Under the pieces are notes generated by a model. It was not told the origin of the DNA, ran no database searches, and was given only the letters and a program-made list of their open reading frames with translations. From Spirogloea muscicola (Eukaryota; Streptophyta; Zygnematophyceae; Spirogloeales; Spirogloeaceae), in the NCBI GenBank assembly GCA_009602725.1, contig WELB01000181.1:112335-137284 (forward strand): a DNA stretch of 24,950 bases. Direction: 5' to 3'. Position 1 is the stretch's first letter. Each line of letters begins with the position of its first letter. Of this stretch, positions 18,203-24,950 are shown one piece after another. A program made the position numbers and the translations under genes.

Positions 18203-18275
18203 ATACTTGGCCAGCCCAGAATAATTCAAAGACCAAATTCCGAAGGGGCCAGGAAAGCGCTAAAGCACAAAGCGA
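18203..18275 (-). mobile_element. Diverged LINE tail O4, in the probable 3' UTR of the ceramide kinase gene
   Basis: On the minus strand, starting some 40 bases after the stop codon: TTTAGCGCTTTCCTGGCCCC, TTCGGAATTTGG, ATTATTCTGGGCTGGCC. This matches AGCGCTTCCCCTGGCCCCC...ATTCTTTTTCGGGCTGG of L6. It is in the same orientation as the gene. Confidence 0.55.
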
Positions 18276-18307
18276 CTCACGTGGCCACTGGCTGCTCAAT
18301 AACCGTC

Positions 18308-21300
18308 TTAAGTTTCTGGCCCGCGAGCAAAGAGGCTGATCAGGCCGTGGAAGACCTGCACTGACAGCTCGTGTGCTGCAAAGAGCTCCCCATCCACGCT
18401 CCAAGTGCTCTCTCGCCCAGATGTTACGCACGTGAAGGCTGGGGTCTGGCAAAGATCCAACTACAGCAAACTTAAACGAGCAGCACTGTGATTCAGCTAG
18501 AGAGGAGCATTTGTCCTTGTATCCTAGGATGTAGAAGCAGACGAGCAAGTCAGGCCATACGTATCCACGGTGAACATCAGGAGCTAAGAGGAAATACCTT
18601 GTGGTGCTCTACAAATTTAAAGTCAAGCGGCCGCCCGCCCTTGTATGTAAGTTGCAGCAACTGCCTGTGCAACAACCAAACTCATCACATTAGGGGTCTG
18701 AGATGATAGATACCATAGGTTGTCCCGACAGTACAATGACTGTTTGTCAGCTGTCAATTGTCAGCTGACGAGCATAATGATGTACATATTACATACTATA
18801 AGTAGCATAATCAATGAATTGAGGCGCCATGCTCATCTATGCCCAATTGAAAATCCATGCGAAGAGCACGCAAAGGACCCTTGGAAAGCCAAGCGCAAAT
18901 GGGCAGTGGAAGTCACTGGCCAGTATGATTATTGAGTTGCGAAGTGCGAGGTGGAAACGAGTAAATGATGGCTGATTCAGCGGTCACCTCAGGTAGTCGG
19001 CGCGAGAGCACTCCCGGATGAGGATGAGGTGCAGAAGGCCATCAGCAAGGTGCGCACCCGCAGAGATGCCAGCGGGGGCCTTATCGTTGCGGCACGACAT
19101 CACCGCCGCGCCGATACTGCAAGGTCCACATCACCACCTCAACTAAATCAGCAACCCTGATCACTGGATTCAAGTTCATCTTCAAGCATGTTAAGTCCAC
19201 TGAGGTAGCAGATCAGAAACGTCCTACAGTGGCACACTTAGTTAAGATTCTATCTGAAACCGGTGCTTTAGATTGTCACTTTATTGTCAACGCTAGTGCG
19301 TCTGATCCAGCTCCAACTTGAGAAGCATTTGTGTTAACAAACTGGCTTCCTCACCCTACGGAGGCCTGAGGGAGAAAGACCTTTGGAAACGGCCCCTGAC
19401 AGTGCGCCAGTGGGTGCCCAGCAGAGGAGATGCGGAGCCGGTGGCCACATTGCCGCCGTTGCCCTCTTGGTCGCCACGTCGACTTCCGTCGACCAGGTCC
19501 AGGCCAGCCGCACACGTCTTGCAGTCAACGACACACAGTGGCGGTCCTGCTGGCGGTGGCGGCTGCGGTGCTCGCCAACGGGAGGAGCGTGACGGGCCCA
19601 CCCTCCTCGACCCCCACCTGCTGCTGCGGCCTGAGAGCTCGGGGCCCTCCTCTGTCGTCACTGCCGCAGGGTGTGGCTCCACAACGCCACCGTCGCCACT
19701 GCCGTCGCCAGCATCGCCGACCACGGCTTCTGATGCCATGTCCAAGGAGGACACCTCCGCTTGGTACGCTCTATTGACAAAAGTGGGAAGGGGGAGAGGA
19801 GGTGTAAGGTAGGAGGCAGGAGGGAGGAAGAAGCCAGGAGAGGCGCCAATGCAGGTCATAGTCTTACCGGTGGCGGGCGTAGGTGAAAAATCCGGCAACG
19901 TCATAGCGCGCTGGTCCGAGCCAGCGGTACGCCTCACTCTGCCGCATCACGTCCCCGTAGAAGCCGTAGCTGGAGACATCCGGTTTGTCAAAGAATTGGT
20001 TAGTGAGGTGAAAGAGCAGGAGAGGAGCAGCCCCCAGCAAAGGTATGTAGACATTACAAGTGGACGATTACGGGAGGTGGTGTATGAGGGGTATTGAAGT
20101 GCTAATGCTAATGCTAATGCTAACGCTTACCCGGCGAAGGAGGCAGCATAGCGCACTTGCGGCGGTGGCGGGACGGACGGCGGCGGGCCACAGCCGCGAG
20201 TCCACCCAGTGACGCGCGCGATGTCCAGCGGTAGGCAGTCGCCCAGCACGATGTGGAGAGCGGCTGCCACGAAGCTTCGGGAGCCATTCGTGCTGCGACT
20301 CGGCCAAAGAGGAGGAGGCAGAAATGGGTATGCAGAGAGGAGGCAGGAGGAGAGCAAGCCATGGTGATGACTCAGAAGCCTAGCATTAGCAATTGCTGCC
20401 TCACCTGATGACCACTGTGTCTGTCGACCCCGCCGGGATGATGCCAAAGCGCAGCCGCGAGAGCTCAGCCGGCGCCCAGCGGCGCGTCCCCGACGTCTGT
20501 TGCTCTGCTTCGGCAACGTCACGACCATCAGCAACTGCAGGCAGACAGATGGCACAATGCTGGAGTTGAGGAGATGGAGCTTCTCGTGTGCACTACCGTC
20601 CTCCATCTCTCCTTCCTACCCTCTCTCCTCTCTTATCACCTTCCCTCCGTCGCTACGTATATTTCATCATTCCTCGGCAATCTCCACCCTCTTGAGAGCC
20701 TCCTTCCGATCTCCAAAAGTTGCTCCCCTCTCTCTCTCTCTTGTTGACTCCATACTTCTCCTTACCTAGCAATCAAACCTTTCTACCTCACTGAAGGCTT
20801 TGCCAAAGTGCAGTCCCACTTGGCCTAAGTCTTCAGCCGGCTGCCTTACTAAAACAGCAATTGCGTCGGCACTGGCAATAGACAGGGGCCATGGATGCCT
20901 CACCTGGGCCTGTGGCGTCACCTGTCCTTCCTCGTCGCTGCGGCTCCTCTCTCCCCCCTAAGCTTAAATCTTCCCTCCTTATGTGGGCCTCGGCCCCCAT
21001 CTCCTCCACAGCAGCCGCATCACCAGCTTCTCGCTCATCATCGCCAGCACCTCGCTCGACGGCAGCCAGCGGCAGCGACGGCGCCGCAGCCGATGGGCGA
21101 CGGCTGAGCGGTGCAGCGTGGCGGCCACTCAGGAAGCCGTTCAGCACCTCGCTGAAGAACCCATCGCCGCCCTGGAGGAAGGGCGGAGGAGGCAGGGCAG
21201 AGGGTGACGGCAAGCTTGAAACGAGCACGTGAGAGGAGGGAGAACAGGAGGGAGGGAGAATAATTAGAGATATAAAACTAAAGAGGGGCAGAAAGAGGGC

Positions 21301-23974
21301 AGGTGAAAAGCATACAGAGGGGGAGGGATCTCTGGAGACTGCTGCCGGCAATGCACCATGGTGTACACTCACCACGACGACGATGCCATCGAGAGCAGCA
21401 AGCTCCTCATCAGCGGCCGCCGCTAGTGTTTCCTGCGCGTGGCCCTGCCGCTCTGTGACGACAACCTGTCAGGCCGTGAGCAAGTAATGTGCGGAGTCAA
21501 GTCCTGGGTATCCCTGCAACTTGGCTTCTCCATGCCACAGTCATCACTCCCTCTGTTCTGTTACTAAGTTCTCTTACTCGCACGAAGCAGCTCACTAACC
21601 CCTGCTTCTGCTCCCTCTCCTCCCTCCTCCATTTTCCTGTCTGCATCAGCCACTATCACTACTCACCTACCTCCTTCTCCTCTCTTGCTCTGCTACTCAA
21701 GGACAAGCAGGGCCGCAGCGAGGAGCAATTGCCACCTTGGTCCTGGCTCCGGCAATGTGGAACATTGGCGCAACAGCGTGCCACACCTGCAGCCCCTGGC
21801 CACGGCCGCCATAGGGGTTCACAAATACCTGGTGGAGGGACGAAGGATGGATAAGGAGGGGGAGAGCGCTTTAGGAAAGGTGGGGGACAAGGAGGACAGG
21901 AGGAAGGGGGACAAGGAGGACAAGAGGAAGGAGGGCAGGTCCAGTAGACATGAAGGGAGATGAATCTACTGCCGAGGGGCTCTTGAGCATTGAGGGCGTC
22001 CACAGATGTATGAGAAGGGCCTCGGAGGAGGAGAGGAAGAGGAAGGAGGGAGCGGAGATGGGAATCTATTCTGGTGGAAGAAGGTAACCACAGCGCGATG
22101 GTTTGAGAGGGTTGAGGAGGAAGATGGCTGGACTTCAAGAGGAGCATTTGAGCAACTACAGCTAGGGGATAGAAAGGAGGAGCAAGTGACAGAGGGAGAG
22201 GGCACAGAGAGCCACAGATTGAAGTGGAGCTTCCAAAGGGAAGGAGGGCAAGAGAGGAGGCGAGAGAGGAGGAAAGAGGGAGACAAGGGAGGCAGCTTGA
22301 AGGACGACGAGACTCAAGAAACAGGGGAGGGAGCCAAGGAGGAGGGAGGCTACTGATAAGAAGGAGATATCCAGCTGGCAGCTTAGGCTTTGAGTTTTAT
22401 GGTTTAGGATTTAGGGTTTAGAAATTAGGGTTAAGTTTTAGCTTCTAACAAACTTGTGTTGGGCGAGGGGGCAAGGGAAGTGGGGCGAGTGGAGGAGGTG
22501 AGGAGAGGAGAGACTAAGAGATAATGAGGACAGAGAGAGGGAGACTCGCGCTTCACAAGGCAGCGTACAAGCAGGTTCTTTGGCCGGTGGCGCTGCGCAG
22601 CAAGCTTGGCAGCTATCCGCGCGGCCCAAGCCTCGGCAGCGGCGACCTCTGGGCAACCGAAGACGATGCGGCGCGGCTGCCAGGCATCGCTGCGCCTAGC
22701 CTTGCCCGCCTCAAAAGTGAAGACCGCAAAGCGGTGCAGCTGCAAGGCGAGGACAGAGGAAGGACGTTACAGAGGAGGGGAGGTGGTGCAGGCAGAGATT
22801 CAAACACCTGCCACCGACTGACAAATCATAAAGACCGTCAATGATGTAGACCTTTAACATCTGGCCCTATGTAGCCTTGAAACCTTCAAGTAATGACTAA
22901 TTTCTCCGGCAATCAAGACGGCTGGGGAGGGAGCTGCAGGGCAGGCGGCCAACCTGAAGCACGGCCTGCTGATGTGCCGACTGCCGGCGTGGACTGAGGG
23001 CGACGGGCCCAGCACCAAGGCGGCACACACCGTAGACGTTACGCAGTGGCAGTACCTGCTCGTCACCCTGCGCGTGCCAGCGCCGGCGTAGAGGACACAT
23101 ATATAGGGTTAAGGTTGTAAGGCAGCGGGTAAGCTGAATGCCGCCTCTTTGCTGTTGCCGGCTAGCCTTTGAGTGCATGTTCCAGTTGCCACGACGACTG
23201 ACATATTGAGGTTGGGTCGTAGTGTCTAAGCTTTAGTGTAGCATCAAGGCATCCTGATCCCAGGCACTCACAGACAACGTCTTTGCATTGCTGCAAACAA
23301 GGACCAAGAGAGTAATTACTTGAAGAGCAAATGATCTCTGCACAGTAAGATCTTTGGAATCTTCAGAACACAATTGTGCATGCTGAAGATCATCTGCACA
23401 GTGTTCAATTGCACTCTGGCAGCCACCCAATCAATCACCGTCTGCAGTCATGCTGCCAAATTGGTGCCATCCGGGAGACGAAGGATCCTATGCCCGGTAG
23501 CCACGAAATGGCACAGAGGCACAGGAGAACTCTTATTGGGAACTCTTAAGGGATTTTGTAGTTTTCAGTGGTCTACTTTCAGCAGTATAATTGACAGCTA
23601 ATGACTAATACAATTGCTTCCTAGCTTCCTGACAGAAGGTCGTCTCAAGGTTGTCACTGACAGACTACCAGGGCACAGGTGACAAAGTATTACAGTATAT
23701 ATACAGATCTATATACTCCACATGTGTATATGATGGTTGTCTCCCATACATACATACTAGAAGTCCACTTTGCGATTCCTGCGAGTGCCTCGCTGTGACA
23801 CTGAGCATTGTGATGCAAGAGAGGATTGATTGTGGGGCCAAGGGCTGCACACACCTGCAGGGCCTCGCCGGCGAGGCTCTGCCACACAAGCGCCTCGCCG
23901 TCGCCGCTGCCGCGGAGCTCAAGAGCCGCCGAGCCCTGGCCTTCCACAAACACGCGAGCGGCGCCGGCCTCCAT
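18308..23974 (-). CDS. CERK: Ceramide kinase (13 exons, 648 aa)
   Basis: Transfers phosphate from ATP to ceramide, giving ceramide 1-phosphate; in plants this enzyme restrains ceramide-driven cell death (Arabidopsis ACD5). Exons in transcript order: 23974-23855, 23067-22954, 22739-22569, 21828-21736, 21465-21373, 21171-20904, 20504-20405, 20292-20131, 19969-19868, 19770-19381, 19116-18988, 18664-18598, 18445-18308 (TAA at 18310-18308). All twelve introns are GT-AG and every phase joins, giving 1947 nt. Residues 1-115 resemble the PH-like N-terminus (LVWQS, LPLRNVYGV, VFTFEAGK). The lipid kinase core follows: RPKNLL and FVNPYGGRGQG at 130-147, VTERQGHAQETL, GGDGFFSEVLNG from 198, GIIPAGSTD at 307-315, ALHIVLGD, YGFYGDV and RWLGPARYD. 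The CERK-specific CxxxCxxC is at C487/C491/C494, and the C-terminus reads WSVDGELFAAHELS. Oddities: Gly/Ala-rich inserts at about 215-290 and 420-480, slightly longer than the plant enzyme (about 608 aa). The ATG has a good context (GGTGGCCATGG). Nothing indicates a pseudogene. Confidence 0.95.
20099..20128 (+). repeat. (GCTAAT)n repeat at the 5' end of CERK intron 8
   Basis: Four to five GCTAAT/GCTAAC units start within a few bases of the exon 8 donor. A shorter version (CTAGCATTAGC) lies near the donor of intron 7 at about 20380-20391. Confidence 0.8.
21840..22370 (+). repeat. Purine-rich tract in CERK intron 3
   Basis: About 500 bases dominated by GGA/GAG/AAG on the + strand, thus C/T-rich in the transcript. 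It includes short tandem GGGGGACAAGGAGGACA units at about 21880-21930. Open frames here are compositional. It lies between the intron 3 donor and its acceptor. Confidence 0.75.
22401..22436 (+). repeat. Telomere-like TTTAGGG repeats in CERK intron 3
   Basis: GGTTTAGGATTTAGGGTTTA and GAAATTAGGGTTAAG are degenerate copies of the plant-type telomere unit TTTAGGG. A similar cluster lies upstream of the start codon, and a single weak unit (AGGGTTAAGG) is in intron 1 near 23105. Confidence 0.8.
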
Positions 23975-24010
23975 GGCCACCTGCCTTCTCCTCCTCCAAG
24001 ACTTTGAATC

Positions 24011-24051
24011 GAGGGTTCAGGGTTTAGGGTTAGGATTTAGGGTTAAGGTTT
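24011..24051 (+). promoter_or_regulatory. Telomere-like repeats 37-77 bases upstream of the CERK start (telo-box-like)
   Basis: In transcript orientation the tract reads AACCTTAACCCTAAATCC, TAACCCTAAACCC, TGAACCCTCG, thus containing AACCCTAA units like the plant promoter telo box. In plants such boxes near the transcription start are common in genes of protein synthesis and growing cells. Here the position suits the promoter or 5' UTR; function is inferred. Confidence 0.55.
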
Positions 24052-24680
24052 GGAGCTCAAGCTCGGAGCTGACTGACGAGCAGCCGCGTTCTTCTCCTCC
24101 TCCCCTCCTCAGCTATGCCTCCCTCATCCCACTGCAGCCTCTTGCTCGCTCGCTCTCGCTCCATCCCTCCGTCCCGCCGCTCCGCCGCTCCGCCGCTCCG
24201 CGGTGGCGCTCGCACCCTCCCGGGCCTCCGCGCCGGCCCTCGTCACCGCTGCCGCGCCGCGCTGCTCCGCCGTTGCGGCCAGGAGGCGGCCGCGCGGCAG
24301 CTGGAGGATGGAGGGGATGGAGTGAAGTGGGCTTGTGGGGAATGCGGCATTTATCACTGAGAGCGACTGTAGAAGCCAGGTCTGCAATCATGAATGGCTC
24401 CAATAGTAGAAAGGCTATCACACATTCATTTCCGTAAGTCTTGATAGAGGGTGCATGCAGAGGGTGTTCATGACCATAATAGCGCCACAGGCTATGAATG
24501 CAGCCGCTCTTAGTAACCCCGAGTCAGCAATAGGAAGTCTGATGAGCTGGAGGATGGAGGGGCGGGAGGAGCTTCTGGGAAAGTGTGGCTTAGTGACGTC
24601 CTGTTGTCATGGTTTAAGGTTACTTCTGATTCTGTGTGTTTTTAAGCCCCCACTCGCTGAGGCCACGGAGAATACTATCG
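24052..24680. other. Upstream region of CERK; no gene recognised
   Basis: 24170-24300 is very GC-rich with CCGCTCCG repeats and many CpGs, as in a promoter. The 18-base AGCTGGAGGATGGAGGGG occurs twice (about 24300 and 24544). Around 24505 AGTAACCCCGAGTCAGCA recalls the end of the LINE family (AGTAACCCCTGC on the reverse strand), but the match is short. Confidence 0.35.
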
Positions 24681-24685
24681 TGCTT

Positions 24686-24950
24686 GATGCGCCTTCAAAG
24701 GACGAGGTATTCCGAAGTGCCGTCCACCGGCTCCTGGGCCTACTGCCGCCATGTCTCCAGGGTGTGCGTCAATGTGAGTGTGGCGAGCGCGGGACCGAGC
24801 CTGGAGAGCTGGCTGCTCATGTTCTGCGCTGTTCCCACGGCGGAGAGCGGACAGCGGCCCACGACCGCCTCCGCGACGTAATGCATGGCATCCTGTTGGA
24901 GGCTGGTTTCTCCGTGGCAGCAGAGCACTCCGGAATCATGCCAATCCAGC
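24686..24950 (+). mobile_element. LINE copy L7: endonuclease region, runs off the window
   Basis: The frame containing codon 24701 reads DEVFRSAVHRLLGLLPPC, QCECGERG, ELAAHVLRCSHGGER, LLEAGFSVAAEH and IMPIQ. This parallels L4 (DEVYRTAVHRLLGLLPPC, QCECGARH, ELAAHMLHCAHGGER, MEAGFKVAVGN, VMPIQ), including the CCHC knuckle. The frame is open to the window edge with no start codon nearby. Similarity to L4 begins only at about 24686, so the copy is either 5'-truncated there or diverged upstream. It may be less decayed than L4. Confidence 0.8.

Noticed and set aside
19120-19320. Plus-strand frame in ceramide kinase intron 10 (includes VAHLVKILSETGAL)
   Set aside because: Open for about 60-75 codons but without a start, splice context or known motif; probably chance or an old transposon scrap.
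19356-19937. 193-codon minus-strand open frame as a separate gene
   Set aside because: It is exon 10 of the ceramide kinase gene plus readthrough of intron 9; the splice junctions on both sides fit the kinase.
20833-21375. 180-codon minus-strand open frame as a separate gene
   Set aside because: It is exon 6 of the ceramide kinase (GGDGFFSEVLNG) extended into its flanking introns.
21840-22356. Glu/Gly/Lys-rich plus-strand frames
   Set aside because: Produced by the purine-rich composition of the intron.
1-24950. CRISPR arrays, bacterial operons, rRNA or tRNA genes
   Set aside because: No regular spacer repeats, ribosome binding sites or RNA gene folds seen; spliced genes show the window is eukaryotic.

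Overview
The window is nuclear DNA of a green-lineage eukaryote, most likely a streptophyte. The reasons are GT-AG introns throughout, degenerate TTTAGGG-type repeats, a plant-like ceramide kinase, and two genes with the NAC transcription-factor fold, a family known from land plants and streptophyte algae. The species was not identified. The long open frames are mostly not the genes; the genes are chains of short exons.

Region 1-5.1 kb: the 3' end of a non-LTR retrotransposon (LINE) opens the window. A GC-rich repeated module follows, then a NAC-like gene (NAC-A, three phased exons). About 13.3-16.2 kb repeats this arrangement: LINE tail, module, and a second NAC-like copy (NAC-B) whose frame is broken. 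Between them lie a third NAC-related relic near 6.54 kb and another copy of the module near 8.66 kb. The region looks like a decaying tandem array of one NAC unit, interrupted by retrotransposons.

Retrotransposons: at least six copies of one LINE family are recognisable, on both strands, most of them 5'-truncated. The longest (about 9.1-10.2 kb) shows a CCHC knuckle and an RxD-x14-D motif like the restriction-like endonuclease of R2/NeSL-type elements, but carries a nonsense codon and a frameshift. The copies end in a conserved hairpin (GGGCTGG / CCAGCCC) followed by an ATGGGCGA motif. Several copies are nested in or abutted to the tails of other copies, one with an apparent 8-bp target duplication of ATGGGCGA. 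Older, more diverged tails are scattered on the minus strand. The 5' part of another endonuclease region runs off the right edge.

Region 18.3-24.0 kb: a complete ceramide kinase gene on the minus strand, 13 exons, 648 codons predicted, all introns GT-AG and all phases consistent. Telomere-like repeats lie just upstream of its start codon and in its third intron. A diverged LINE tail lies just after its stop codon, in sense orientation.

The remaining stretches (3.5-4.9, 7.1-8.3, 10.5-11.6, 16.9-18.2 and 24.0-24.7 kb) hold no gene I can support. They contain simple repeats, diverged duplicates and a possible TATA promoter near 10.32 kb.
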